DNA of 64,000 bases from CAILHX01 sp964511385 (GCA_964511385.1 CAZEFE010000003.1:243646-307645), one strand, 5' to 3'; positions 9,251 through 18,612 are shown, numbered from the stretch's first letter. Notes: generated by a model not told the origin, from the letters alone. Made by a program: numbers and translations.

Positions 9251-9404
9251 TGTGTATTGTCTTGGGTATGAAGTGTGGAAAACTCTGGGAAAATTGGACT
9301 TCCAGAAACTATCCCTGATTCATCCACAGTTTTCCACGGTGTTTTCACCATGGTTTAGCAAGGCAAAACATAATGATTTACAATGAAAAATTGACTTATC
9401 TACA
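9251..9404. other. oriC: Probable oriC: DnaA-box cluster in the dnaA-dnaN spacer
   Basis: The 212-bp spacer holds several near-matches to TTATCCACA: TCATCCACA at 9320-9328 (8/9), TTATCTACA at 9396-9404 (8/9), the complement of TTTTCCACA at 9274-9282 (8/9), TTTTCCACG at 9330-9338 (7/9), and a weaker one at 9251-9259. The region from about 9361 to 9445 is AT-rich, fitting an unwinding element. Position next to dnaA supports an origin, though the rpmH-dnaA spacer could share the function. No skew calculation was done. Confidence 0.6.
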
Positions 9405-9444
9405 ACAAAGCTAAAGCCTTATTATCTGTTATCAAGGTATATAT

Positions 9445-10545
9445 ATGAAGATTAATATCAAAAGAGACACACTGCTCAAACCTTTGTCTTCAGTGAATGG
9501 CATTGTCGAGCGTCGCCATACGCTCCCCATTCTTTCAAACCTGCTGCTGGAAGGTAGTGACGGGAAAATAACCTTGACGGCTACCGATCTGGAAATGCAG
9601 ATTTCCATGTCTGCAGACAGTGAAATAACAGAAAGCTTTGCTACAACGGTATCCGCAAAAAAACTGCTGGATATTTGCCGTGCCCTGCCCGAAGGTTCGG
9701 ACCTGAAGCTGGTAGAGCAGGACTCTCGCATGCAAGTCAGCACTGGGCGCAGCAAATTCAATCTGCAGACGCTGCCTGCAGCCGACTATCCAACCATGAC
9801 ACGTGCAGCAAATACCGAACTCACCCTGAAGCTGCCACAAAAAACATTTCGCAGTTTGTTGCGGCAGGTAGAGTTTTCCATGGCGCAACAGGACATTCGT
9901 TATTATCTGAACGGCCTGTTGATGGAAGTGAACGGGCAACGCCTGCACGTGGTGGGAACGGATGGCCACCGCTTGAGCTATATTTGCACTGAATTATCAG
10001 AAACATTTGAAAAACAGGAAGTGATACTGCCACGCAAGACAGTGACAGAGCTCATCAAACTGCTGGACGATGTCGACGACGAACTGGTGATAGAACTGTC
10101 CAATAGTCAGGTAAATTTCACATTCTCTAATATTCGCTTGATATCCAAAATCATTGACGGCAAGTTCCCTGATTACAATCGGGTGATACCGGTTGGGCAT
10201 CGCAACCAGTTTGGGATCAATCGCGTTGAAGTGTTGCAAGCTATGCAACGCGCTTCCATTTTGTCCAACGAAAAATATCGTGGTATCCGCATGGTGCTGG
10301 GAGCCAACACATTGCGGCTGATTAGCAGCAACAGCGAGCAGGAAGAAGCCGAAGAAGAACTGGAAATCAGCTATACCGGAGATCCGCTGGATGTAGGCTT
10401 CAATGTGACTTATCTGATCGACGCGTTGAACAATGTGCAGACGGAGACGGTGGACTTTTCGCTGGCTGACGCTAACAGCAGCTGCTTGATTACCTTGCCG
10501 GATAATCCCAATTACAAATACGTCGTCATGCCGATGAGAATTTAA
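9445..10545 (+). CDS. dnaN: DNA polymerase III beta subunit (sliding clamp)
   Basis: A 366-residue clamp protein, the usual length, which forms the ring that tethers DNA polymerase III to DNA. Family stretches include NGIVERRHTLPILSN near the N-terminus, GTDGHRLSY in the middle domain, and the ending YKYVVMPMRI, of which the M-P-M-R-[IL] tail is typical. It follows dnaA in the conserved origin order. Confidence 0.98.
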   Translation: MKINIKRDTLLKPLSSVNGIVERRHTLPILSNLLLEGSDGKITLTATDLEMQISMSADSEITESFATTVSAKKLLDICRALPEGSDLKLVEQDSRMQVSTGRSKFNLQTLPAADYPTMTRAANTELTLKLPQKTFRSLLRQVEFSMAQQDIRYYLNGLLMEVNGQRLHVVGTDGHRLSYICTELSETFEKQEVILPRKTVTELIKLLDDVDDELVIELSNSQVNFTFSNIRLISKIIDGKFPDYNRVIPVGHRNQFGINRVEVLQAMQRASILSNEKYRGIRMVLGANTLRLISSNSEQEEAEEELEISYTGDPLDVGFNVTYLIDALNNVQTETVDFSLADANSSCLITLPDNPNYKYVVMPMRI

Positions 10546-10602
10546 CGGCACCAGTTAAAAACGGAAGAATTTTTAATGCAACAACCATGTTGATCCAACC
10601 AT

Positions 10603-10618
10603 GGTTTCACGTGAAACA
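10603..10618. promoter_or_regulatory. parS: parS-like ParB-binding site 2
   Basis: GGTTTCACGTGAAACA matches 15 of 16 positions of the parS consensus. It sits in the dnaN-gyrB spacer, 7 bp before the chosen gyrB start. An in-frame ATG at 10601 would place the parS sequence inside an extended gyrB reading frame, but the start at 10625 is more family-like. Confidence 0.85.
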
Positions 10619-10624
10619 AACATA

Positions 10625-13036
10625 ATGAGCCAACAAGATAACAACGCAGATTACGATTCCTCCAGTATCAAAATACTTGAGGGCTTGGATGCGGTGCGCA
10701 AGCGCCCGGGGATGTATATTGGTGATACCTCCGATGGTAGCGGCTTGCACCACATGGTGTTTGAAGTTCTGGACAATGCCATTGACGAAGCGCTGGCAGG
10801 CCATTGCGATGATATCAAGGTCATTATCCACCCGGATAACTCGGTCAGTATTTCCGATAATGGTCGCGGCATCCCAACCGACATCAAGCAGGACGACATC
10901 AAGGCGGTAAAACGTTCCGCTGCCGAAATAGTGATGACCGAATTGCATGCCGGCGGAAAGTTCGACCAGAATTCCTACAAGGTTTCAGGCGGTTTGCACG
11001 GGGTAGGGGTGTCCGTAGTCAACGCATTGTCGGATTGGTTAAGGCTGAAAATCTACCGTAACGGCCAGGTGCATCAAATGGAGTTCCGCCGCGGCGAAGC
11101 GGTGGCTCCGCTGGCCATTACAGGTACTACGGAGCGCCGCGGCACCGAAGTGCATTTTATGGCATCGGTGGAAACCTTTACCCATGTTGAATTCCATTAC
11201 GAAATCCTGGCCAAGCGAATACGCGAACTTTCCTTCCTGAACAACGGCGTCAAGATTGAATTGATCGACCAGCGCACAGGTAAATCGGAGAATTTCGCCC
11301 ATTCCGGCGGTGCGCGCGGGTTTGTTGAATACATGAACCGCAGCAAAACCGTGCTGCACCCCAAAGTGTTCCAGGCCGTTGGCGAAAAAGATGGCATGAC
11401 CGTTGAGGTGGCCATGCAATGGAATGATTCCTATGCTGAAACGGTACAGTGTTTCACCAACAACATTCCGCAACGCGACGGCGGCAGCCATTTGACCGGC
11501 TTGCGCACCGCAATGACGCGCACGCTGAATAACTACATCGAGCAGAACGAACTGGCGAAAAAAGCCAAGGTGGACACCAGCGGCGACGATATGCGCGAAG
11601 GCCTGACCTGCGTACTTTCCGTCAAGGTGCCGGAACCAAAGTTTTCTTCGCAAACCAAGGATAAACTGGTTTCCAGCGAAGTGCAGCCGGTAGTGCAGGA
11701 AGTGGTGACGCAAAAACTCACCGAGTTTTTGCTGGAAAACCCGATAGACGCAAAAATCATTTGCGGGAAAATTATTGACGCCGCCCGCGCCCGGGAAGCT
11801 GCTCGCAAGGCGCGTGAAATGACGCGCCGCAAAGGGGTTATGGACGGTTTGGGCTTGCCGGGGAAGCTGGCGGATTGCCAGGAAAAAGACCCATCCTTGT
11901 GTGAACTTTACCTGGTGGAGGGTGATTCCGCAGGCGGCTCCGCCAAGCAGGGCCGCGATCGTAAGTTCCAGGCGATTTTGCCGCTCAAGGGCAAGATTCT
12001 GAATGTGGAAAAAGCACGCTTCGATAAGCTGCTGTCTTCGCAAGAAATTGCAACGCTGATCACTGCGCTGGGCACCAGCATCGGCAAGGATGACTTCAAT
12101 GTCGAAAAGTTGCGCTATCACCGCATCATCATCATGACCGATGCTGACGTTGACGGTGCGCACATCCGCACGCTACTGCTGACGTTCTTTTACCGGCAGA
12201 TGCCAGAACTAGTGGAGCGCGGTCATATCTACATTGCCCAGCCGCCGTTGTACAAGGTCAAGCAAGGCAAGGAAGAGCGCTACCTGAAAGACGACCATGA
12301 ACTGAATGAATACCTGCTGCAATCCGGGCTCAAGGGCGCGCAACTGGTGACCCAGGACGGGGGCGCGGTGCTGGCGGATGATTCCCTGCGCAGCATGGCC
12401 AAGGAAATGTTCCTGACGGAAGCGGTCATCAAACGGCTGTCCCCGCTTTACGAAGAAGCCGTACTCCGGGCGCTGCTCGACATGCCGGCAATCGATCTGG
12501 CCAGCGAGCAAAGCACCAACGCTGCCGCAGACACCCTCAGGGCACGTTTGTCTGACCAGAGCGAGGTCAAGGTTGCATTTGACCAGGAGAACGCGACCTA
12601 TCGCCTGGAAATCAATAAGTTCGTCCACGGCAACCTGCAATGCACCGCGATCGATGCCGAACTGCTGGGCAGCGGGGACTACCGCCAGATTCGCAAGACG
12701 GCCGACATGCTGCACGGCCTGGTGGGCAAAGGGGCTACCGTATCCCGCGGCGAGAAGCAGCGTCCGGTGGCAACGTTCAAGGAGGCGCTGGACTGGTTGC
12801 TGAACGAAGTCAGGCAAAACCTTAATTTGCAGCGCTACAAAGGCTTGGGTGAAATGAACCCGGAGCAATTGTGGGAAACCACCATGGATCCACAAGTCAG
12901 ACGCTTACTCAAAGTGCAAATTGACGATGCCATCACGGCCGATGAAATCTTCACTACCCTGATGGGTGATCAGGTTGAACCGCGCCGTGCGTTTATCGAA
13001 AATAATGCGCTGGGTGTGAGCAATCTCGACGTTTAG
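10625..13036 (+). CDS. gyrB: DNA gyrase subunit B
   Basis: An 803-residue ATPase subunit of DNA gyrase that introduces negative supercoils with GyrA. The GHKL ATPase motifs are seen (DNAIDEA, DNGRGIP, GGLHGVGVSVVNALS), followed by the transducer and the TOPRIM domain with EGDSAGGSAKQGRDR, PLKGKILNVEKA and the metal-binding stretch TDADVDGAHI. It carries the roughly 165-residue insert typical of proteobacterial GyrB, then ends RRAFIENNALGVSNLDV. MSQQDNN (10625) is chosen as start; ATG at 10601 is an alternative. Confidence 0.98.
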   Translation: MSQQDNNADYDSSSIKILEGLDAVRKRPGMYIGDTSDGSGLHHMVFEVLDNAIDEALAGHCDDIKVIIHPDNSVSISDNGRGIPTDIKQDDIKAVKRSAAEIVMTELHAGGKFDQNSYKVSGGLHGVGVSVVNALSDWLRLKIYRNGQVHQMEFRRGEAVAPLAITGTTERRGTEVHFMASVETFTHVEFHYEILAKRIRELSFLNNGVKIELIDQRTGKSENFAHSGGARGFVEYMNRSKTVLHPKVFQAVGEKDGMTVEVAMQWNDSYAETVQCFTNNIPQRDGGSHLTGLRTAMTRTLNNYIEQNELAKKAKVDTSGDDMREGLTCVLSVKVPEPKFSSQTKDKLVSSEVQPVVQEVVTQKLTEFLLENPIDAKIICGKIIDAARAREAARKAREMTRRKGVMDGLGLPGKLADCQEKDPSLCELYLVEGDSAGGSAKQGRDRKFQAILPLKGKILNVEKARFDKLLSSQEIATLITALGTSIGKDDFNVEKLRYHRIIIMTDADVDGAHIRTLLLTFFYRQMPELVERGHIYIAQPPLYKVKQGKEERYLKDDHELNEYLLQSGLKGAQLVTQDGGAVLADDSLRSMAKEMFLTEAVIKRLSPLYEEAVLRALLDMPAIDLASEQSTNAAADTLRARLSDQSEVKVAFDQENATYRLEINKFVHGNLQCTAIDAELLGSGDYRQIRKTADMLHGLVGKGATVSRGEKQRPVATFKEALDWLLNEVRQNLNLQRYKGLGEMNPEQLWETTMDPQVRRLLKVQIDDAITADEIFTTLMGDQVEPRRAFIENNALGVSNLDV

Positions 13037-13065
13037 TGGTTTTTGATCCCATATACCCGCACGCC

Positions 13066-14025
13066 ATGCAACAGCCGGTAGCCTCCGCATCATGTTTTGG
13101 GTTGGTTGCTGCCTTCTGCCTCGTGGCGTGCTTGTATCCAAGCCTTGCTCATTCCAACACCGACGAAATAGCAGCCCCGGCAAGCGGGCCAACTGCTGCG
13201 CCGGTTGCTGACCAATCTGTTCTCGCTGAATACAAGGCGATCCAGATTAACCGCATTACCAAGCTTGTTTCGCCAGCCTTGCAGTTCAAGAATGCGCCAG
13301 GCACGCCGGCTTACGTTCAGGAAGTGTTTGACCATCACTGCCGTGCCGCCAGAACGGGCGACGCCAACGGATACTACGTGATGGGGATGCTTTATGTGTA
13401 TGGAAACAGCATCAAGAAAAACCTTTCCATGGCATCGACGCTTCTCGGCAAAGCAGCGGAACTCGGCCATGACAAGGCGAAAGAGGTTCTCGATGTCATG
13501 CCGCCTCCGCCAGCGATGGCGGAATTGCCGGCTTGCCTGACCGCGCCCATCCAGCAGGAAACGGCAGCGAGCGAAGCCCTGGTTCAATTCTATAAGCAGG
13601 ACGGCAAGATACATCAACTGGTGAGCCGTCTCGCCCCCCTGTATGGTATCGATACCGGTTTGGCCATGGCCGTGATAGCCGTTGAGTCAGGCTTTAATCC
13701 GCGCGCCACGTCGCCCAAGAATGCGCAGGGCTTGATGCAGCTGATCCCGGATACCGCCAGCCGTTTCCAGGTGGCGAATGCTTATGATCCTGAACAGAAT
13801 GTCAAAGGCGGCCTGGCTTATTTGCGCTGGCTCATGGATCAGTTCGAAGGCAACGTGGGGCTGGTGGCGGCTGCTTATAATGCAGGCGAAAAAACCGTAG
13901 AAAAATATGGCGGCATCCCGCCTTATCCCGAGACACAAGTCTACGTACAGAAAATACGCTCGCTATACCCCAAAAACAGCCACCCCTACCGGGATCGTGC
14001 GGGCAGAACCATAGGCGCGCGGTAG
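13066..14025 (+). CDS. Lytic transglycosylase (SLT family) with Sel1-like segment
   Basis: A 319-residue exported protein. A signal peptide is visible (hydrophobic CFGLVAAFCLVACLYPSLAHS), then a short Sel1/TPR-like segment around YYVMGMLYVYGNSIKKNL, then a C-terminal soluble-lytic-transglycosylase domain with the catalytic glutamate in AVESGFNPRA (codon at 13684), the motif GLMQLIPDTASRF and AAYNAGEKTVEKYGG. It would cleave peptidoglycan glycan strands in the periplasm. A GTG at 13036 overlapping the gyrB stop is an alternative start, but ATG at 13066 begins a proper signal sequence. It directly follows gyrB. Confidence 0.88.
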   Translation: MQQPVASASCFGLVAAFCLVACLYPSLAHSNTDEIAAPASGPTAAPVADQSVLAEYKAIQINRITKLVSPALQFKNAPGTPAYVQEVFDHHCRAARTGDANGYYVMGMLYVYGNSIKKNLSMASTLLGKAAELGHDKAKEVLDVMPPPPAMAELPACLTAPIQQETAASEALVQFYKQDGKIHQLVSRLAPLYGIDTGLAMAVIAVESGFNPRATSPKNAQGLMQLIPDTASRFQVANAYDPEQNVKGGLAYLRWLMDQFEGNVGLVAAAYNAGEKTVEKYGGIPPYPETQVYVQKIRSLYPKNSHPYRDRAGRTIGAR

Positions 14026-14041
14026 GCGGCTAAACCCGAGG

Positions 14042-15337
14042 TCATTCGTAAAGATCGCGCCTGGTGAGCGGCAGGGCAGGCAGGCCGTTGCCTTTGTGGG
14101 TTGCCAGAATCTGGTAAATGCCGGTTGCGCCCTGTTCAAACTGCATGGCGCAGGCCGTCATGTACAACCGCCAGATGCGATAGGTGCGTTCCCCGACGAG
14201 ATTTACCGCCTCTTCACGGCGCTCGTCCAGACGGTTGACCCAGTGCCGCAGGGTGAGCGCGTAATGCGGGCGCAAGCCTTCCACATCAAAAATCTCGAAA
14301 CCGCCAGTTTCCATCGCGCATTGAATGTTGCTGACGGTATCCAGTTCGCCATCCGGGAACACATGGCGATTGATGAATTTGGTGGATACGCCATGCTGCC
14401 AGCCTGGTTCGTCGCTGGTGATGCCATGGTTGAGGAACAGGCCACCGGGTTTAAGAACACGGTGTACGGTACTAAAATAAAGCGGCAAATTTTTCAGCCC
14501 GACATGCTCAAACATGCCGATGCTGACCACTTTGTCGTAAACCGCGTCCTGTGGCAGATCGCGATAATCGCGCAGCTCGACGCTAACCCTGTCTTCCAGC
14601 CCTTGCCGGACGATTTCCTGCTGCGCATGTTCCAGTTGATTACGGCTGAGCGTAATGCCGTGCGCACGCACCCCATAGTAGCGGGCTGCCCAGCAGACCA
14701 GCGCGCCCCAGCCACAGCCAATGTCCAGCAGGGATTCGCCCGGTTGCAGGCGCAGTTTGCGGCAGACATGATCCAGCTTGTTGCGTTGAGCCTGTTCCAG
14801 GTCCTGCTCGGCCACTTCGAAATAAGCGCAGGAATACACCATGCGCTCATCCAGCCACAAGCGGTAAAACGCATTGGAAACGTCATAGTGGAAAGCGATC
14901 GATTCCTGTCCATTCTGGCGCAAATGGGAATTTTTACCGATGTGTTCGGCAGCCGATCCGGGCTGGTTTGCGGTGTTCAGCCGATATGCGCGCAGGGCCA
15001 GGCCGACTTTATCCAGAAAAGGCAGCTTCAGGTTCTCTAGGTAATAGCGCAGGCCGATAGCGGCATTAAAATCCCCGCTGATCTCGACTTCCTCGCCAAA
15101 ATAGGCTTCTGCCAGACGCACCGGGTCGCGGTAAAGCACCAGGTCTCTTAGCACTCGCGGATGGCGCAGGCTGAGCGTGAAGGCCGGGGTGCCGTCACCC
15201 ATGCGCAATTCCCGGCCATCCCACAGCCGGATCACCACAGCGTAAGGGTAAGCCTTGAACAGGCGGGTGAGGATGTTGCTGGCGATGCTGCTGTCGCTGT
15301 TGCCGAAGCTACTGATATCGATTGAGTCGGTAGCCAT
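14042..15337 (-). CDS. cfa: Cyclopropane-fatty-acyl-phospholipid synthase family methyltransferase
   Basis: A 431-residue SAM-dependent enzyme. The C-terminal methyltransferase domain has motif I LLDIGCGWGALVCWAA and the family stretches FHYDVSNAFYRLWLDERMVYSCAYF and SIGMFEHVGLKN. Cfa transfers a methylene group from SAM to unsaturated membrane acyl chains, typically in stationary phase or acid stress. It is last in a three-gene minus-strand block (DUF2934, PAS-like, cfa), 13 bp after the PAS-like gene. Some homologues make other modified fatty acids, so the exact product is not certain. Confidence 0.9.
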   Translation of the reverse strand: MATDSIDISSFGNSDSSIASNILTRLFKAYPYAVVIRLWDGRELRMGDGTPAFTLSLRHPRVLRDLVLYRDPVRLAEAYFGEEVEISGDFNAAIGLRYYLENLKLPFLDKVGLALRAYRLNTANQPGSAAEHIGKNSHLRQNGQESIAFHYDVSNAFYRLWLDERMVYSCAYFEVAEQDLEQAQRNKLDHVCRKLRLQPGESLLDIGCGWGALVCWAARYYGVRAHGITLSRNQLEHAQQEIVRQGLEDRVSVELRDYRDLPQDAVYDKVVSIGMFEHVGLKNLPLYFSTVHRVLKPGGLFLNHGITSDEPGWQHGVSTKFINRHVFPDGELDTVSNIQCAMETGGFEIFDVEGLRPHYALTLRHWVNRLDERREEAVNLVGERTYRIWRLYMTACAMQFEQGATGIYQILATHKGNGLPALPLTRRDLYE

Positions 15338-15350
15338 GATGCAGGGTCAC

Positions 15351-15755
15351 CTATTGGAGGCAGGGTTGTGCGTCTTTTACGACAGGGCTGACGATGACCC
15401 GCAGGTAACGTTGTCCCCGGAATTCCACGGCGATGAAAAACAGCTCGCAGAAAAAGCGAATGCCTTTCATCCCCACGGCTTCAAAACGGCGGCCAACGTG
15501 GGACAGGAAATGCAGTCGCGGATTGATCCGCCCGTCCTGCAGCAATGTGATGCCGGAAAGTTGCGGCAGCAAGGTAGAAACATGCCGCCATGCCAGCATG
15601 CCCAAACTGCCCTCGAATAATGCCGCGCCGGCATTGTTGCACTCGGCGATCGTGCCGTTGTCGCGCAGTAGCAATACCGCGGGATCGGAAGCATGGGCAT
15701 TGTCCTGCAGGGTATTTGCGTCATGCCACAGGTCTGCTACCGGTGCGGCGATCAT
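15351..15755 (-). CDS. Small PAS-domain-like protein
   Basis: A 134-residue protein that is almost entirely one PAS-like domain: VLLLRDNGTIAECNNAGAALF and the later ELFFIAVEFRGQRYLRVIVSPV follow the PAS sensor pattern. No output domain, signal peptide or membrane segment is present, so it would act by binding a partner or ligand. Its start overlaps the stop of the DUF2934 gene by 4 bp (ATGA) and cfa follows, so the three are co-transcribed. Function is not known. Confidence 0.72.
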   Translation of the reverse strand: MIAAPVADLWHDANTLQDNAHASDPAVLLLRDNGTIAECNNAGAALFEGSLGMLAWRHVSTLLPQLSGITLLQDGRINPRLHFLSHVGRRFEAVGMKGIRFFCELFFIAVEFRGQRYLRVIVSPVVKDAQPCLQ

Positions 15756-15949
15756 GCTTGCAACTCCATTTCGGCGGTCACCCAGTCTTCAAGGTCATGC
15801 CCCGGTTCGAATCCGCGCGCTTGCGCCTTGTAATAAGCAGCAACGGCAATGCGGGATTTCAGTTCTTCATCATTCACGGCGGAATACGGGTTGAGGCGAT
15901 TGACGTGAGAAGGTTTAGTGGTACCGTTACGGATATCGCTAGCTTTCAT
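15752..15949 (-). CDS. DUF2934-family small protein
   Basis: A 65-residue protein with the DUF2934 pattern: IAVAAYYKAQARGFEPGHDL followed by EDWVTAEMELQ (residues 35-65). The family has no known function and is common in Beta- and Gammaproteobacteria. The start at 15949 (MKASDIRNG) is preceded by AGGGGG at good spacing and is preferred to a longer upstream frame. First gene of the block leading to cfa. Confidence 0.8.
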   Translation of the reverse strand: MKASDIRNGTTKPSHVNRLNPYSAVNDEELKSRIAVAAYYKAQARGFEPGHDLEDWVTAEMELQA

Positions 15950-16091
15950 GGTGAGCCCCCTGTCAGTGAAAGAGCAAATCAGCGGCGATGTCTGGCGTAA
16001 GCAATTGCTCACAACGTGCGAGAACCAGGCACCATCACCACTGTGCGCAATCTAACCGGAATTCACACAAGAAAAAATCCGCGCGAACACG

Positions 16092-16107
16092 TAAGGGCAA
16101 GCCCTTA
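16092..16107. repeat. Short palindrome upstream of the sensor kinase
   Basis: TAAGGGCAAGCCCTTA is an inverted repeat with 7-bp arms and a 2-base centre, about 93 bp before the sensor-kinase start. A second inverted repeat, AGCTTG/CAAGCT, lies at about 16124-16140. Either could be an operator or leader hairpin; no regulator is assigned. Confidence 0.4.
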
Positions 16108-16199
16108 TTTAGGGTGATGATTCAGCTTGCTGAACAAGCTTTGCAATATACTGCTGTTTGTTGACCAGGCCTCGATAATGACCGGTTTAGGAGACGCTT

Positions 16200-17321
16200 T
16201 TGGGTAGTCCGCTAGAGGGATTGAGCGTACATGCATTGCTCGAAGCTGCGGCAGATGCCATGTTGCTGACCGACCATGCCGGCCGTGTGGTGATGAGCAA
16301 TGCGGCTGCACGGCGGATGCTGGGCTATGCTGAAGATGAAATGGCCGGCCTGGCGGTGGAGCAGCTCATGCCGGCCCGCTACCGGGCCAGCCATAGCCGG
16401 CAGCGCCAGGAGTTTTCCAGCAACCCGGCCCATCGCCCCATGGGCAAAGGCGTGGAGCTTGTTGCCCTATGCCGGGATGGCCGGGAGCTACCGGTGGAAG
16501 TCAGCCTCAGCCCCCTGCAAACGGCAGGGCATACCTATACGCTGGTTAATCTGCATGACATCACCGAACGCAAAGCGGGCGAGCAAAAGCTGGTAACCCA
16601 GCGCACCCTGGCGGAATCCCTGATCAAGCGGCAGGTGGCGTTGCAGACTGCATCAGCAATAGCGCATGAATTGAACCAGCCGTTGGCGGCCATTTCCGCC
16701 TATGGCGAAGTGGCGCTACATGCGCTGGATAGTGGCGACCTGGATTCGGCGGCGCTACATGCCGCAATAGAGGGCAGCGTAAAACAGGCACAGCGCGCGG
16801 GGCATGCGTTGCATGAGTTGCTGGCCTTTCTGCAACAGGGCGAGCAGGAAAAAGAGCCCATAGACATCAACGACCTGATCCGGGAGACGCTCGCTTTTGT
16901 GCAGAGCGATGGTTATAACGGATTTCAGTCGATACTCCAGTTGCAGCAAAAGCTGCCCCTGGCGCTTGGCAATCGCTACCAGGTGCAGAAAGTATTGGTC
17001 AATCTGCTGCACAACGGTGTTGAAGCGATGCGGGAAGCAGATATTCCCATGGCGGCTATCACCATTGCGGTACGAACCCTGACAGAAAGGAATGTTGTGC
17101 TGGTGACCATCCAGGACAACGGGCCGGGGCTGGACAAGGAAACCGCGCAACGTATTTTTGATCCGTTTTTTACCACCAAGCCCAATGGTATCGGCATGGG
17201 CCTGGCTATCAGCAGGGCGCTGATCGAAGCCAACGGCGGGCAGCTGTGGGTTGATTCGGAGCAGCGGCAAGGCGCCACCTTTCATTTCACCCTGCCGTTG
17301 GCCCAGGAAGTGGTGCGATGA
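16200..17321 (+). CDS. PAS-domain sensor histidine kinase, FixL-like
   Basis: A 373-residue soluble kinase. A PAS domain covers about residues 8-125 and ends LHDITERK; the dimerisation box carries the phosphoacceptor H156 in AIAHELNQPLAAISAYGE; the ATPase domain has N, G1 and G2 boxes (LVNLLHNGVEAM, DNGPGLD, GIGMGLAISRAL). There is no membrane segment, so it senses an internal signal. A histidine in MPARYRASH (H65) sits where FixL has its haem ligand, but other PAS domains share it. TTG is the start, supported by AGGAG 8 bases upstream; no good ATG exists nearby. It overlaps its response regulator by 4 bp. Confidence 0.88.
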   Translation: MGSPLEGLSVHALLEAAADAMLLTDHAGRVVMSNAAARRMLGYAEDEMAGLAVEQLMPARYRASHSRQRQEFSSNPAHRPMGKGVELVALCRDGRELPVEVSLSPLQTAGHTYTLVNLHDITERKAGEQKLVTQRTLAESLIKRQVALQTASAIAHELNQPLAAISAYGEVALHALDSGDLDSAALHAAIEGSVKQAQRAGHALHELLAFLQQGEQEKEPIDINDLIRETLAFVQSDGYNGFQSILQLQQKLPLALGNRYQVQKVLVNLLHNGVEAMREADIPMAAITIAVRTLTERNVVLVTIQDNGPGLDKETAQRIFDPFFTTKPNGIGMGLAISRALIEANGGQLWVDSEQRQGATFHFTLPLAQEVVR

Positions 17322-17932
17322 CCACGGTTTTTATCGTAGATGACGATCACGCGGTGCGCGATGCGCTGACGCTCATGATCCAGCAGCATGGGATGGCGGT
17401 CGAGGCGTTCGACAGCGCGGAAGCCTTTCTGGCGTATTGCCAGCCGGAGCATACCGGCTGCGCCATCATCGACATGCGCATGCCGGGAATGGATGGCCTG
17501 CAGTTGCAACAAGAGTTGGTGCAGCGCGATATCCTGCTGCCGGTCATTTTTCTCACCGGCCATGGCGACATCCCGATGAGCGTCAAAGCGATCAAGGCGG
17601 GTGCGGTGGATTTCCTGACCAAGCCGGTAACCCGCGAGCAGTTGCTGGCCAGCGTGCAATCCGCACTGCAGCTCGGCCAGCAGATGATGGTGCGGCATGA
17701 ACACCAGTTGCAGGCCACTTCGCGGCTGAAGGATCTGACCGAGCGCGAGCGCAGCGTACTGGCGCTGGCTGTGGTTGGGCACCCCAACAAGGAAATCGCG
17801 CGGCGGCTGGGCATCAGTCATCGCACGGTGGAAATCCACAAGGCACATATCATGCACAAGACCGGCGCGACCAACCTGCTGGACCTGGCGCGCCTGGCGC
17901 AAGAAGCCGGCCTGATGGACGGCAATGCCTAG
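17318..17932 (+). CDS. Response regulator, FixJ/NarL-type
   Basis: A 204-residue regulator with a receiver domain (acidic pocket D8-D10, phosphoacceptor D52 in IIDMRMPGMDG, T in FLTGHGD, K in TKPV) and a LuxR-type helix-turn-helix (LTERERSVLALAVVGHPNKE, then IARRLGISHRTVEIHKAHIM). It is the partner of the kinase, whose stop it overlaps (ATGA). Domain order and sequence are FixJ-like; targets are unknown but the genes downstream are candidates. Confidence 0.92.
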   Translation: MTTVFIVDDDHAVRDALTLMIQQHGMAVEAFDSAEAFLAYCQPEHTGCAIIDMRMPGMDGLQLQQELVQRDILLPVIFLTGHGDIPMSVKAIKAGAVDFLTKPVTREQLLASVQSALQLGQQMMVRHEHQLQATSRLKDLTERERSVLALAVVGHPNKEIARRLGISHRTVEIHKAHIMHKTGATNLLDLARLAQEAGLMDGNA

Positions 17933-18039
17933 CGGCGCCCCTTCCAGGGCTATACGTGCTTGCGCGGATTTACAGTCCCTGGCCCCCTGGCTAGGGTGAA
18001 TGGACGCAATATCTGACCCGTTCACGGGTGGTGGCAATC

Positions 18040-18612
18040 ATGCAATTACCGGCAGTGGAAATGAGTGTGTTCGAGGCGATCCTGGCAAGGCGTTCGGTGC
18101 GCAGTTATGCCGAGCAGCCGGTCACGCGGGCGACCCTGCACACCTTGCTGGAAGCTGCGGTAAGAGCACCTACGGCGCTGCACCGCGAGCCTTGGGCGTT
18201 TGTTGTCGTGCAGGATCGACCACTGTTGCAGCGCCTGTCGGACCGTGCCAAACCGCTTTTTCTGGAAGAAGCCAGCCGTTCCGGCCATGCGCTGGAGGCA
18301 TTTTCCCAGCCGGATTTCAACGTGTTCTACGATGCCGGCACGCTGGTCATCATTTGTGCCCGGCACAACGAACTGCTGGCTGATGCCGATTGCTGGCTGG
18401 CCGCCGAAAACCTGCTGTTGGCCGCCACCGCGTTGGAGTTGGGCAGCTGTGTGATCGGGGCTGCCCTGTCGGCGCTGAACCTTGCCGAGATCAAGGCAGA
18501 GCTTGGCATTCCGCCGGAATTCTCCGCCGTGGTACCCATTATTGTTGGTTATAGCCGCGGCGAAATCACGCGCACCCTGCGCAAGAAGCCGCATGTGCTG
18601 TGCTGGCACTAG
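18040..18612 (+). CDS. Nitroreductase-family protein
   Basis: A 190-residue flavin-fold protein: AILARRSVRSYAEQPVTRAT at the N-terminus with the FMN-contacting R-R-S-x-R, then AAVRAPTALHREPWAFVVV, and a C-terminal GYSRGE. Members reduce nitro groups, quinones or act as iodotyrosine-dehalogenase-like enzymes; the substrate cannot be told. The start is placed at ATG 18040; GTG 18028 and ATG 18061 are also possible. The next gene begins within or just after its end, so the two are coupled. Confidence 0.85.
   Translation: MQLPAVEMSVFEAILARRSVRSYAEQPVTRATLHTLLEAAVRAPTALHREPWAFVVVQDRPLLQRLSDRAKPLFLEEASRSGHALEAFSQPDFNVFYDAGTLVIICARHNELLADADCWLAAENLLLAATALELGSCVIGAALSALNLAEIKAELGIPPEFSAVVPIIVGYSRGEITRTLRKKPHVLCWH

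Noticed and set aside
11440..11465. Additional parS-like TGTTTCACC within gyrB
   Set aside because: Only the left half matches; the right half lacks GTGAAACA.
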